This document shows positions 34,550 through 48,681 of a DNA stretch of 64,000 bases, in pieces (positions within the stretch are counted from its first letter, which is position 1; each line of letters begins with the position of its first letter). The DNA comes from Colius striatus (taxonomy: Eukaryota > Chordata > Aves > Coliiformes > Coliidae). The stretch spans positions 21,695,501 through 21,759,500 of the forward strand of contig NC_084763.1 of NCBI RefSeq assembly GCF_028858725.1. Direction: 5' to 3'. The notes under the pieces were generated by a model. It was not told where the DNA came from. It did not search any database and worked only from the letters and a program-made list of their open reading frames with translations. A program made the translations under genes and the position numbers.

Positions 34550-37500
34550 CACAAGACTTGGGGAAAATCAACAGGAGCTGGCAATACACTGACCCATAAG
34601 GCATTCTTTCAGTGCCCTCTTCAGGCTCTTTCTGCTCCATGGCAAATGTTTTTGCTTGGGCTTTACTTGTAGTCCTTCTGAACAAGTCAGAGAACAACTT
34701 TTTGACATATTCATTATTTCAAGTAAAAGTAATTCCACTCTCCCAGAACTCTCAATTAGCTGCAGCCCTTGTCAGCATGATCTTTCTCATACAGTGTTTA
34801 CACAAAACACAAGTGTAGGAAGAGTTGACTCTGTCACACTCCCTAGGAAAAAAGTAGTTTTTTCAAGGGAGGTTTTTGGTTTGTTTGTTTTTTTGGTTTT
34901 TTTTAATACATTGAAATACATACTGCTGAAAGTTCTCATTTCTGCATATCTCTGATCACAGGCCCATTGCTGCTTCTTTCTGTGGAAATTGTATACCTAT
35001 GCAAAGCCAATGCAAACTCCTGGTGTTTAAGACAATAGGGAGACTGGTGAGCTCCAGCTGAACTTTGTATACTGCAGCATAAATTTATCATTTCATGTCA
35101 CTCCTTAACTTAGATTAGAACTGATTCTGTAGCTTGTGTCAGATTTAAAGATTAACATTTCATTTAATTAAATGTAGGAAAAAAGTAGATAAAATATGAA
35201 GCCTACTTTATGCCACCTTTTCTCTCATTATAGTAGAATATATTTGACTTAGTGTATTATGCAGAGGCTTCTGTGACCCTCAGAGCACTGCACAGGTGTA
35301 ACCACATTGATGGGTTCTGGTGTGCTTCTGTTAGTTTGATAAGGAGAACTAGACTTTACATTTCTATATGAAAACAGTCTGGAGGTAGAGATACAGATGA
35401 ACCACCCATCAGAGTGCCATTTCAGAGGTGGTAAAGAAAGCTTCTGTCCATCCTAGAAGCCGAGGTGAACTATGGCAGAAGAACCAGCTGTCCTGGAGCA
35501 GACCGAGAGCCTCCTTGGTCTCATCCCATCCCCAGCACTGCCTTGCAGCTAATGAAGAGTCTAATAATGACTAGGGCAGTGTTTGTGGGTACTTTTTGAA
35601 AGGGCAAAGAATTTTTTTTCATTCAAATCTTCCATTTCCTTGTGATTTTTATTTTCAAATACTGGCCTGTAGAAAAAAACCAAACCAGTCTCATCCTGAA
35701 TAAATTATGAGTGATGAATGTGATAGAATGAAGAATTCTTACTTTTCCTTTTGAAGAAGGGGTTAATTATTACTCACAGTCTCTCTCCTCTTGCAGAACT
35801 ACACAAGATAAAGCTATTTCTTGGAAGAATACCCTTAGGAAGCTAGTGACCTAGAATGAGCTTGGCATAGAATTGCCTTTTAGCCTTAACTGTGATATTC
35901 GCTGCTGCAGTCTCCATGCACAAATGGTTTTTGACAGGCTTTGCAAACAGCCTGAGGTCAGAGCCTACGAGCTTTCCTCAGGCAAGTAAAAGCTGTTGAG
36001 TTGGGAACTTAATCCATTTCTTGTTGAAGCAAACAGCAAAATTCCCAAACTGTGGGATGATGAACAGTGGGACACTGATGGGCTTCTTGTAGGATTGTGA
36101 AAAGGCCACAGCAACAGCAACACACGCTCCCTGCCAGGGATGGTTCGTGCAGTTCAAGCACTGCTTTGAACTGGAACCAAGACTGTGTTTTTAATATCGC
36201 TTGACATGAGGCCCAGGGGAGAGCAGGTGATGGTACACCAAACTGGCATCCTGTCTTAGGCATCAAAATATGTTTCTGTGGCCCTACACCTCTGCTGTGA
36301 GCTGCTTAGCAATCCAGATATAAGATTTTAGCAATCCTGAGATGTGATTTTGCTGTGGAAGCAAGGGTGAGCAAGAGAGAGGGCTGGTACCTCAGGTTTT
36401 CCTGTGCAGATTTCCTCTATGCACACTGAAAGTGCATGGTAGCGGGAGGATGTGCTGGTAGAGGGCCCACCTCCTCCTCTGTGTGAGGGACAGGATTTTC
36501 TCCCCACCACAGCTCTTTCTTCAGACACCGATCTGGGAATTTGTTTCTTGCTCAGTAAACCTAGCAAGCAACCTAGGGGTTAGGGCTGCGTGATTATTCC
36601 CTGTGCATACAGCAAGTGAGGGGTGATGTGTAGAAGATACACACTGAAAGAATTTAATCTGGTCACTAAAAAACACTCAGATCTTTGCAAATGCCTTTTT
36701 TCCCTTATCCTTGATAGTTTTTTCAAGTCTGGGAATTTCATAACTGAAGGAGAATTCAAATAAGTGAGTGACCAGAGAAAACGCCAAACAACCGCAGTCA
36801 AACTTGCTCGGTGTTTTAACTAACAGACCCCCTTCTCAAGATATTGTGCCTAACAGGATTTGATTGTGCTTTCCCAGCCAGAGGATTTCTGTCAGTACCT
36901 CTGCCAAATGCACAGTCTCACGGAGAGAGGATTTGATAGGCATCCAGGTTAAGGCAGCCTCTTCATTCAGAGACAATGACTGCCAGCCCCACACAGACTA
37001 CAGCAGGGCCACCCAAATGTTGAGTTTCCATTGAGGAAGGCCAAGTTCCTCACACTCTTTATTTTTGCAACCATAGCAGGGCCGTGTCCTTGGTTTCTTT
37101 CCATGCCAAATAAAGCGTCTGCACATTTTGTCTAGTTCGTTTTTGTACAGATGAGGGGTTTATACCAGGAGCACCTGCAAAAATAGAGGTCTGAAGAAAG
37201 AGATTAATTTCTGACAGGCTAATCAACTCAAAGAGTAAGAAATTACCATGCTAGATCTGTAAACATGTTTGCAGGTTGCCTTGCAAGGGCAGCTTGTGAA
37301 GATTAAACTGGAGCTACTCTGAGCCCTAGGCACAGAGCACCCTGTGAAACATGGCTAATAGAAAATGGTCCAAGGCAGACCCTGCCATCCAGCACAGCTG
37401 TGTAAATCTGGAGTAATTCAGGCTGCTTTAGGCTCGTTATCTCAGATCCATTTCACTCCACAGAAGGTCAGAATTTAAATGAACTTCACAGAAACAGAGA

Positions 37501-40500
37501 ATAAAAGACATGTAAATAATAAATTTCTGGGTTTTCTGCCCTTCCTGACTTGCTCTCATAAATATTTCAGACTCAGACTGATTGCTGTTTCACTGTGTGA
37601 GACAGAAGATCAGACTAGGCAAGTGCATTTTGGTGTCATTCACATCTGGGGCTATTACAGCTCAGAGTGAGGCAGAACCACAAACAAAACCTTGATTTCT
37701 AGGAGCAAGATGCTGTCCTCACCAGAGCTATATTGGAAGTGCCAAAGGGTGCACTCTGTGACTGCTCTTGATCAGATACAGTTCCTGTTTTGTTTATTTC
37801 TTATTGAACTGAAAAATAGGTAGGAGATTTTAAATTCATAAAAATCAGTTTGGTCAAAAAATGTCAGTTGAAGCATTTCAGCATTTAGGAACTGATTCAT
37901 TTCATTCTGAATATGTTGAGATAAAATATCACAGTGTTTCTCACCCTGCACCATCCCTCCACGTAGGCTGGCACTTGACACCAATCTGTGAATAGTTTTG
38001 CTTCCTCTAAAGTTTGACTCTTCAGAGGACTTTACTCAGTGAGTAACGAGTCTGGTTTTGGTTTGGATTTTTTTTGTGTGCGTACATTGTTGCTGGGTTC
38101 TTTTTGTTCTCTTATTTTGTTCAGCAGCTATGCAATCTCTATTGCAATACCCTCCTGATAAGGATACCTGATTTGAATCGGCCTCTATCACCATACCTTG
38201 CTCATGAGGTCAGGCTGTTGGCCCTGCCATCGGAGGCACCCGAACACACTCTCACTGTGTTGCGCATGCTCTTGGTGCTCCTGACTTGTGCAACACACTG
38301 AGGAGCAAAATGCCTTAGTGAGATTTGAAGAGACACCATCTGTGCCTGGGGGTATAGTGACTCTTCAGAAACATCCTTTTCAGAAAACCTGAAACTACTG
38401 AGTTTCACTAGTCTACTCTTAATGGGTTGACTGTCATATTTTAAACCTGACAAATGTGTTTGATCAATGTAAATTCTGTTGACTTTTGCTCATTCTGACA
38501 CTCTGCAGGTTTTTACCATGCAGACTCTTTTCTATATTTTCTCCCAGATAGAGCTATTGTAATTCATTGCTCATGCCTGCCAAGAACTGACGATTCCAAG
38601 ACTGTAGTTCACAATATAGTTATTTTGCTGGTGGAAATTCCATCCTTGTTTTTTCATTCTAGCCAGTTGGGCAGAAAACAACCAGAAAGCTAAGAGAGAT
38701 GAGCCTCTCAAATGGGGCAGAGAGGAAACATCACGTTTAGATTTGTGCGTATTTCTGACACGTCCAGCAGAAAGCGAAAAATCTTGGTCTCAGTAGAACA
38801 GATGACCACCTGCACATTCTCACAGTCTGAGAAATAACCTCCTCAAATGTCCTGCCATTTCTCCTGCTGTGATTTGCTCTCCTGTGTTCTCCATTAGGAT
38901 TGTCTTATTATTGCCAAAACCAAGAAAAAAGGATACGGCTGTCCTGTGCTCTTGCTGGATGTGGACTTTGTCCACATCTAGGGGTTGAGGGTTGTTATTT
39001 TTTTTGCATTTTACTATTTATTTTGCAGATGTGTTTTAAACATTTTTAATAACATAACTGCACTGGTGAGACCTTGTATAGGAGCAGGTATTAATTGCTC
39101 TTACCCTGCTTGCAGCTTTACGTCCTTATCACTTCAGAGGGGGAATTTGCCGTCCTGGCAGGACTAGATCCACGCAGTGTGGAAGGTTTTAATGGTACTG
39201 GCACAGCTGGAATGATCTAGATAAGGGCTACAGACAAAAAACAACAGGTTTTTGTTGTCAAGGGTCAAAATGAGGATTATCTGGAGGGACAGATGTTCTG
39301 CAGGACATTTCCAATGTTCATCGTGCCAAGAGTACTCCTATTGAGAGAGAGAAAATTAGAGTTTTAACCTGTCATGTACAGAGTCACCTTGAAACCCCAT
39401 AATGAAATATCAATAATTGAGTATAGCTGTTTGCTAAAAAGATTACTGACAGGCATGACATAGAAATCACCAGTAACTATAAGTGTCTTTTATGTCTTGG
39501 ATATTTTCCTGGCAGAATTTAGTCCTCAATTGATTTAGGCAGTAGCAGCCCTGGATTTGAACAGCTTGTGCTCAGAAGAATAGGAGGATGTTTTTTGGGG
39601 GTGCCAGAAGAGACAAAAGGTAGTTTTTCTAAAAAATCAGCATATTTTTCCTTGATTATCACAAAAGCATACTCCCACAAATGGAGAGCTCCATTTCAGT
39701 TTATTCTTTTGCTGTATCCTGTGTAAGAAGGAAAAGGATGAGGTAACTTCCTGGAGAAAACCCAGAATGTTAATTAAAGAAATGGCATTTTGACATTCAT
39801 TCCTTGCTGGCTGGAGTTCGTGGCCATACTGGTATTTCATGTCTTTCTTTCATGTTAAGAGCTTTTCAAGGTGATGTTCTCTACAAATGCCACTAGAAGT
39901 CCTAAAAATAATAAGGAAAGGAGTCACAAAAAATAATAAGGAAATGAAGCACCAAGTGCCTCTGTGTTTGACACGAGAGCATTCTCACAAGCTGGACCCT
40001 AGTGTCCTGTCACCGAAAGCCTCAGTGGGCTGGCCTACAGCAAGGGTTAGTGCTAGGCAGATGACAGGAATGGCATCTGGCTTTTGAACTCAAAAGCTTG
40101 GCTTTGCCCCCAATCCAGAGCAATTTTTGGACATTGCTGTCATGTGGCTGAGGAGCAGGACTGAGATCATGCCACCCAAGTTGGAGGAGAGGGTTGAATT
40201 GTGGAGGAAGGCTGTGCTTGCTCAAATCTACCTGACAAGTGAAATGCTAAGGGAAACCAGGAGTGAATCAAATGCCAAGATACTCAACAGCAGGGCAGCT
40301 ACCACCAGCTGAAACAACTTCAAGGACTTAGTTCTGGGTCCTTAATCTGCAGCCTCCCACTTCATCCTTTCCCCTCCAGGGCTTCCTTTTGCAGGTAAGG
40401 AAAGATGAAAAGCACCCAAGGTGCAGAGGAAAGCAAAGAGAGAGCAAATGGCCCGAATGCATGAAAGTGTAGGTAAAAGCTTACCCTGCCAGTCACTCCG

Positions 40501-42353
40501 TTAGGGCTTGCAACATAAACCTGAGGCTGCTGTTATGGTTATAACCCTGTTGGATTGTTCAACAGTACTCCAGTGCTGTAAAAAGAAATAGATGGACATA
40601 GTTGGGAATCAAAATTAAATTCATCTTTTCCCATTTACCACTTTTCTCTAGTCTTTCTCTCTGTTTAAAGCTGAATACTGTTTTTCCTCATCCTGCTGAG
40701 TCTGCAGTCTGTGCTGGCATGCTTTTGTTCTAAATACATTCACTACAGCTGGCAAAGAAAATTCCAGCAAAAGTTTTTTATCAAAATTTGCCAGCTTGTT
40801 GAAAGCAAAACATCCCAGAGGAAAACGTCCTTTCTTACAGTGGGATGACGAGAAAGGAAGCCCAGCACCTTGCCGTGGGCAGCCTGGCCTGGGCATCTCC
40901 GGTGAGCTCTGTGTCAGAGAATAAAGGAATCACTGACTCTTGCTCCACACTGAAATCAGATAGAACTCACAAACCTTGGAAATTCTGCAAAGTGGAATTG
41001 CTGCTCTCTGCCAAGCCTGACCATCGTGTTGCAAAGACTAGTGTTGAATGAAAGTGTAGGAAATACTATGTTTTTCAGAAAAGACAGACATTTTTCTTGT
41101 AATTGGCAAATGATGGTCCTTTTGTACTTACTTGCTTATCAAGGGGTTTTTTCCAGTGTCAAGACCTATTTTATTTCACCCTTCCCTCTCATCAGTGATT
41201 TAAGAGTTGTTCTTGGCACTAGGGAACCCTCAGAGTTCTGTCACGGGCTGCATGCAGGAGGTTGTTCCAACAGCAGGAACTCGAGCCCAAACCGCTCCTT
41301 GTTTACGCAAAACTAAAAGTTCTTTCCTTCTCATGAGCCCTGGGCTCAGTTCCTGAGGCTGTACGTGAGCGCATCTCCGCGGGCACTGGGACTGACCACA
41401 CTTCCTTACGCTAGGAAATTAGTGCTTCCTTTATTCTACAAACAAAGGAATCAACTGCGAACTGCCCCGAAGAAGCATCTCTTGCCACCATCTGGGGTCG
41501 TGCTGCGGCAGCTGGTGATCTGAGCGGTGTGACCTCAGGAAGCATTCCTGGCTCAGCCAGGCTAAGCAGCCTTCTAGGATACGGGAGTAGTTGACTGATT
41601 TGTAAGTGAAGGCAGCTCTTGGCACCACAGATGATGATTTTTTGATGGGTATGACACATTCACAAATTAGATAAGACAACAAAAAGCCAGTATTTTAGAT
41701 AGACAACTTGGCCAATGAGACTTTTACTGCGAGGCTTATTTTTAATTGACATGATGAGTTTTATGCATCTGCCACTTGAAATATTCTAATTAGGAAACTG
41801 TCTCTTTGTTCACTGCTTGGCTCTTGAATTCTAGATGGCAAAGCAGGCAGTGTGTGACAATAAAAGGGAAAGAAAAAGAAGAAAACACTAATGCAATGAA
41901 CTGTCTTCTCTATAGAACTGTTTTGCATTAAACATTTTTGTTTGGCTACAGCTTTCGACCACTTCTAGTTTGTTAGTAGACCCAAACCATATGTATAAAG
42001 AGTGATTGACAGAATGCACCGTTTGAAGCAGCCTCCCAATGGTTTGTACTCAGATATAAATATCTGATGTTCTAAATCTTGAAAGATGAACTCCTGATGC
42101 ATGAGAGTACCAGCTGATTTTCTTTCATATCTGTAATTAAATTTTTCATGTAAATGTCACATTAAATGATGAAAAAGAGACTGAAAATAAACCAGTTTTC
42201 ACCTAGTGGGATATTAAGTTAGGAAGTTGAGCACAAATACTGTGAAAAACAATACTAAAGGATGTAATCCTTTAAAGCTCATTTCTGCCCACAAAAATGT
42301 AAGTGATGTTATTAGATAATTTTTTTATCAGTCTGTAAGTCTGAGAGACCAAT

Positions 42354-42440
42354 AAATCATAGAATCATAGGATGGTAGGGTTGGAAGGGACCTTTAGAGA
42401 TCATCTAGTCCAGCCCCCCTGCAGAAGCAGGTTCACCTAA
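42354..42440 (-). mobile_element. CR1 LINE 3' end fragment
   Basis: Begins with the tandem terminal repeat (aatcatagaatcatagg) and continues with ttggaagggacctttagaga on the + strand, the reverse complement of a CR1 3' end. About 87 bases long. Confidence 0.92.
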
Positions 42441-43375
42441 AGAATGGAGATTTGTGGTAGCAATCTTGTGAGTAATTGCACAAACCACTTCACATTAGTT
42501 TAAAATAAGTTTTGTGGTTTTATATCATGCATATTTTAAAAAATGGGTTATTTTCACCATCTTCTCAATTTGTAACACTAAATTACTGTTGGTGTAAATA
42601 AATATCATGAGAATTTTACCAAAGGCCTTGGACTTTAACAAAAGTCACCATGTGGCTACTCAGAAATGGAATAATATATCCAGACTTTAGGCTGGTCTGG
42701 ATATAAGTTAAATTCAAGCTGAAAAGAAGAACCTTGCTAACAATCCTGACACCTGTATCAACTCTGTATTATGAAAATCTGCTGTAACTTTCTAGCCTAC
42801 TCAGCAGAAAGATGTATAAGATTTGTCATTAATATTAGAGTTAACATCTTCCAAATATTCAAAACTCTTCTGAAAATTTGAATTCTTACTCCATTAGGAT
42901 CAGATCATGCTGTAATACACCCTCCTACACAGTGGAGTCTCTCAGATTGTGAACAAAGAAGCTGTCTTGGGGAAAAAAAAAGTGCTGGTGTTTCTAAGCT
43001 GATTTGAGGAAACTGCAGATGGTAGCAAGAGAGTTTGTTCTCGTCTGATATCTCTATGCCTAAAACCAGATCTGACGGGAATCGGAAGAGCTGGGCATTG
43101 GGGTTGGGCACCTGGAAGGGATTTTAGCCTAGTTTTTCTTCCCCCTAACTCGAGTTTAAATGCTAAACGTGCCATCTAAATTAATCATCAAGACTCTCTG
43201 TAGAAAAAAGTAGAGAAAGCAATCACTTCTAGTTAGTGATTCACCCATCTTGTTTAAATACTTGTCTTTGAAAAGATGTTTCCTCTGGAAGTATTCTCTG
43301 CAGACCAGTAGAAGCAGCCTAGACAATTAGCTTAGTGATGACTACTGTTAAAGTGGCTGCAATTAACCAAGTTTA

Positions 43376-43580
43376 ATCACAGAACCACAGAATGGTAAGG
43401 TTGGAAGGGACCTTTAGAGATATCTAGTTCAACCCCCCTGCTAAAGCAGGTCCACTTAGATCACAGATGATGCATCACACAGGAGTGCATCCAGGCAGGT
43501 TTTGAAAATATCCAGAGAAGGAGACTCCCATCCCGTGTGTCCAATGCATCATAATCACCAAGTCAGGTAGCTGCTTTACA
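43376..43580 (-). mobile_element. CR1 LINE 3' fragment
   Basis: Starts aatcacagaaccacagaatgg and includes the CR1 3' UTR region (ccagagaaggagactcccat). About 200 bases, more diverged than its neighbour at 42354. The right edge is approximate. It lies about 90 bases before the LTR-like element. Confidence 0.9.
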
Positions 43581-43667
43581 AAAAAACCCACCATTTACAG
43601 CTAGAAAGACAGCAAAAATACCATGCCCTCTGTTCCCAGATCATGGAGCCGGATTGTTTTTTCTAGT

Positions 43668-44450
43668 TGTCATGGCTTTGGGAGGAGCTGCTTTTGCTTG
43701 GTAATAGGAGGAGGGGGCTGCCGTGCAGGTAAAGGTTTCTCGGACTTTTCCCTCGCTCTGAGGTTTGGCCCCACCTCCATCCCGGCTGGGCCAATCTGGT
43801 GCCTTTGCCATCACTATTTAAGGACGGGAATTTGAAGTGCATAGAGACAGCATTGTAGCACGTGGTGAGAAGCAGAGACCCAGTGACAGAGGGGATGAGA
43901 GCTGGAGACTCCAGGTAAGAGGGCAAGCAGTGTAGACCTCAACCCAGAGAAGACGAACTGGGGTTGCAGCATCCTGTTGGAGTGGCCTGTGCTGGGCTGC
44001 CCAGTGTGTGGGAGAACCCAAGCTGGAGCAAGGGAGGGCTGGCGAGGAGCAATTCTACTCAGGAGTGTGATAAGTGGCAAGAGACATCAGGCAAGGGCTG
44101 ACTGCTCCCCCCATTCCCTGCCCCCGGCACTGCTTATGGAGAGAGGAGGTAATGATACCGGGCAAAGGGAGAGACAACGGGTAGGGGGGGAAGGTGATCT
44201 TAAAGGACTGGTTGCACTTCCATCATTCGCCTTACTCTTGTTTTTCCATTGGGTATTTCTCTTTGTTGTGTTTTACATGGAGGCAGATTAAATTACTTTC
44301 TGTTTTCTTCCCAAGCTGAGTAGCCTGGTCTGTTTTGTCCAGGATCATAAGTGGCAAATTAAGCCCTCCGTGTCCTTTGGGAGTTCCAGGGTCTGTGGTA
44401 CTTAAGTCTAATTGTGGTCTTTTGTCCCTGGATGGGCCTAAACCAGGATA
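43668..44450 (+). mobile_element. Probable solo LTR, ERVL-like
   Basis: A unit of about 780 bases that starts TGTCATGG. It has a CCAAT box (43791) and a TATTTAAG box (43815), an ATTAAA signal (44287), and ends at ctaaaccaggata. The right-hand part (agtagcctggtctgttttgt; cctggatgggcctaaacca) resembles LTRs of avian ERVL-type endogenous retroviruses as I remember them. The five bases before it (ctagt) and after it (gtagt) differ at one position and may be a decayed target duplication. No internal retroviral gene is present, so this would be a solo LTR. The family name needs a database match. Confidence 0.5.
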
Positions 44451-47400
44451 GTAGTACATTGTTGCAAGCCACCTGGTGAAGACACAGCTGTGAGCTGTCT
44501 GAAGAGTGTGCTAGAGATAGTGCTTTCCAGGGACTCTACTTCTGTAGTCCCTATTCAGAGCTTTCCATTGCAACCAATTACGGCAAAGGACTATAAAATC
44601 AACACCTGTCTAAGATGTTGGTGAAGGCAGAGTCCGCCCATACATTTCTGCAAGACCATTAGGTGACAGCTAAATGAAAGCATTGTCACTGGAGGCTTTC
44701 TGACAGGGTTCTTTGCAGAGCAGCTATTCTGCAGCATGAGGAAAAAGAATCACCATAGAAAAATATAAAAATGAAAAGGAATAAAAATACATTTCACTGT
44801 GCACCAATATATTTTATTCAGGGCAGAAGTGTGCAGTTTGCATAGCTTAAAAACATGAGCCAAGAAATTACCAATATTCACAAAACACTCCTTTTTTACT
44901 CTCTTCCAATACATTCATAATTTGAATCAAGCTGTTGGAGATAAAATGAGATACAAAGGCAGCATCTGAAAGCTCTCACTCATGTGTCACCTTCCAGCTG
45001 TTACGCAAATCTAAGCTGTTGTTGTTCTGTCTTGGTTGCCTCAGCATAGTCTCATTTCTTCCTGGGGAAATCTGTAATGGAAGCTATTGCATTTTAGTAA
45101 GCATTACTGCTAAGCATTACAGCTCAATCAATGCCTCTAAGGAAGGAGCTGGAGGCACTTATATGTGGACCGTGAGTTACCCTGAACATTTCTCTGCTAC
45201 AGGATTTAGCTTCAAGGTTGCTATAACCATCCCCCTGCTCAAACTTCAGGGTAGCACAGAGAGAAACTCGGCCTTTCTGTTTCTCTGCATTAGTGATGAC
45301 ACCTCACCTAAGAGGACAAAACTCCAATCTACAGTCAATACCAACTGTATCAACTGGGTCTAGGCTTAAAAGTAATGTTTCAAGCCTTTACGTTCTTCCA
45401 TTTCCAGTTCGCTGGAAGAGGAATAAACCAGGCTATTTTGTAAGCGTTTTCAACCAAAAGGTGACTTGTTCTTGAATCTGACCTTTTAGTCAGTGTCTTG
45501 GGTGGGTTTTGCTCAAAGCATTCATTATGCCTGGGTTGGCAAATTCAAAGAAACAGGTGAAGTTAGACTATAGGATGTTTGCCCATGTTATGCTGGAACT
45601 CCATTGCTCTTGCCCAAGGTTCTGCTTCAGAGGCCTTGAAAGCTAAAACTGCTACTCCATTCTTGCCTGAAACATTTTGTTCTTATGCTTTCCTCCTGTC
45701 AATGGGAATCAGAGTAACCTGAGATGTTGTCCCCGTCTAAATAAAGAATTAAAAGTATCTCCATGTTTTGTGATGCTCAAAGCATCACTCTGCTAGTTTT
45801 GTATGAAAGATGGGCAAAGATGAGGGAAACACACTAGCATCCTTAGCAGAGCCCTTTTGTGAGCCCCCTGTACAACCAACATGAGGAGAAGGGTCTGGTT
45901 AATGCATCTAACCACAGGGGCAAAAGTGTAAGTGACCGCAATGGGGAAACGGCATTAGTACACCCAACCAATGCATTTAAAAGGCATGCGGGAAGGAAAC
46001 TAGGAAAAACTGGGGACAGATGTTCTCCCTGTGTTGATTTGTGTGTGTGTGTAATGGCAAGTTATGTTTATATTAGAGGGATATGTGCTCAATGGTTTGG
46101 CCCACATATGTGCCCCTCGGCTGCCCCTGTACAGAGACCTCCTAGGTTACACCACAGCTCCCTTCTGTCCCGTGCTCTGGAGTTTAGTCCCCTTGGAAAC
46201 AAAACAGGCATTTACAGTGTTACTGAAAGAAACAAGCATAATAAATATTTTTTAATGGTACTGAACCACAGGTTTTCATTTTCTTGTCAGAGGAGGTATT
46301 AGGTAACATGTTTTTCTATTGTACATATATCTACAGCAAACCTTATTTTCTGGATTTTTATTGTTATATTAAAAAGCAGTATGAGGATGTCCACATCTCC
46401 TAATTCCAAACATTTCCTCTCTAAACAAAAAATATTTTCATAAATCCCACTTGTGATCAAACATCCTATTTATATTTGCATTTTTTAGCGTTAGGCTAAA
46501 CACTGAAGGAATGATATTGCCAGTGTAGGGTCCAAAATATAATAAATAATACATAATTTAAAAATCTGGCCTACTTACAAAACAAAGGAATCACATGTCG
46601 TTAAAACAGCATTTCATTCAGCTTTTATGCAGTTTTGGAAATTCTCTTTCTCACCCTAGATCTGGGCAGTGATCAGACATCACTTGGTGTTCTGGAAGAA
46701 GTTGCTAGCATCCTTTCAGCTGAAAGTTGAAGCATTTTCAGGAAGGTCACAGGAGATTTTAAATGACATAGCAGCAAATTGTATTAGATTCTGATGCTAT
46801 CAAAGAAAGACTAAGTGGTAATTAAGGTGACTGGAGTGATGCCCAAACATGGTGTGGAATCTGTAGCACGCAAAGGAAACAGAGACCCTATTGGGAAATA
46901 TTTCAGACAACGTAACATGGAATGTTGTTTGTATCTTCTGTTGTAACCAATTTTATATGCTTGAACCAATGTATTATGATTTACCAAGAGCAGGTGAATC
47001 AAAGGATCTAAGCAGAATATTCTGTTATTCCTTTCTTTCTCTGAAGTTCAATGTGCTGTACAGTTTACAAAAAAACCCCAGACTTCTGTCTCTGGAAAAA
47101 AAATGAATCAAAAACTAAGTTCATTAATGATGCTCTTCCTCTTTAATAAATACATACAGTTCTGACTGATTTATACTATAAATCAGGTGTGGTGCTGATA
47201 TGGGAAAGCTCCCAAATCTTCTTCTGTCTTAGTAGGCTCTTGGAAAGTGTCACCATTACTGGTCTTAACTCAAAAATTAAAAGTCCCCTAACAAAATAGT
47301 GATAGGATTTTGCTTTGCTAGTGCATACTGTATGAGACCATTCTTATTACTTAATATCAGCTCTCATTCCCTTTGGTGCAAGGCAGGTGGTCAGCAGAGA

Positions 47401-48534
47401 TACAGGCTCTGCGGAAGAAGCTTGGGTAGAAAATTTTGTATGCTGCTGTCTTTTGAGGATCAGCTTGGAGACCCATGACAACAAGAATCTAAAAGATTTT
47501 GGCTAAAAGCAACAGTGTGAAAAACGTACTTGCTTTCACAGTGTGGAAGGCTTAACTCAGGCTGGAAGCAAGGGGAAGGAGGCACCAGTATATTCTTCCC
47601 AGGCAGCCACTGTTGTTTCCCTTTATTTCCTGTTTTCAGCCCTCACCTTTGTCATTGGAATAAAAATAAGCTCATCCCATAGCTTTGTAAGAGCAAATGG
47701 ATGCCACTGATACTTTCCATTTCAAAATAAGAAGGAAAGTTGTTATCCTTCTTTCTAATCTAGTTCAGTCTTCTTCCATATTCCACAAAAGTTTCCTGAA
47801 GACTTGTTCTTAAATTTCATTAAAAACAAAAAATTGTTAATATTTGAGTCTCATGCTCCCATCTAAATTAGACCGTGGATGAAGGATTTAAGGAAGGATG
47901 TGCCAGACACTGAGGACTATTGGTATTCCAAATCAATTACAGCATTTAGTGTCTAATGAAGTGCTAATTTATGCTCCGTGCAATCTCATATAGGGTAGAA
48001 ATTTGGCTCAGGCTAGCTGAAAAACAAAACTTTAGCTATTGCATGTGAAAACATCTACTACTTTTAAGCAGAGAAAACTTAGTATTTTATGAATTGAGTG
48101 CACTGTAGAACATGGCTCAACTCTTATCCTGGTTTGGCTGGCTTCCTCTTACAGCTTCAAAAGTTTCATAAACATTCATTTTCCTGTATCCTCAGAAGTC
48201 ACAGAATATGCTAAAGACAAGCTGTCTGGCAGCCAATTTTCCATGTTTCTTTCAAAGGGCAAACTTAACCGTCTTCTGCAATAGCAGAGTTGAGAATCTG
48301 TTGGTTCACACAGTACCTTTGTTCCCTACTTCACAGAATAAATAAAAAATTTAGCTAGAGCTGAACAAACCAGGAACTGATGGCAACTATTTGAGCCAGG
48401 CTTTCAAAGGAGAGACCTTCCTAACTTCCCTGCAAATACAAACATCTCTTCTGTCCATGTAGGAAATGTATCTTGAATCCCAAACAGAAGTAATGTTAAA
48501 TTTTGTAGACATGACCTCTACAGAGACCTGTCAG

Positions 48535-48681
48535 TCAGCTCTGACGTAGCACATGGGAACGTTCAAACTGCCACACCTGGTTTGGATTCTTGTTACATGC
48601 ACGCAAGACCAAGTCCTTCTCATCTTTGCTTTTCACTGCCTCTATGCATTTGCCAGAAAGGATATGGACAATCATTCCATT
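48535..48681 (-). CDS. GALNT15: GALNT15 last coding exon
   Basis: The acceptor is attttgcag. 48 codons plus TGA encode [16 protein letters not shown] and onward to [13 protein letters not shown]. This is the third (gamma) repeat of the ricin-type lectin domain, with KCIEA in place of the usual CLD and the QVW of the QxW motif. The [12 protein letters not shown] stretch matches human GALNT15. Confidence 0.93.
   Translation of the reverse strand, partial: NGMIVHILSGKCIEAVKSKDEKDLVLRACNKNPNQVWQFERSHVLRQS

Larger units (their letters stand above)
30431..48534. other. DPH3-GALNT15 convergent spacer
   Basis: No protein family was recognised in this 18 kb, on either strand. It holds four CR1 3' fragments (30701, 34345, 42354 and 43376), one LTR-like element (43668-44450) and, at its right end, the GALNT15 3' UTR. 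It also has a mildly CpG-enriched patch at about 41230-41590. Open frames such as 45019-45363 and 45859-46302 (+) lack family signatures and splice support. Candidate AATAAA signals for GALNT15 on the - strand include 47637-47632. Confidence 0.55.

Noticed and set aside
45019-45363. 114-codon + strand frame with a hydrophobic start resembling a signal peptide
   Set aside because: No family, splice site or second exon could be tied to it; chance is the simpler reading.
45859-46302. 147-codon + strand frame
   Set aside because: It crosses a short GT repeat and shows no family motif or splice context.
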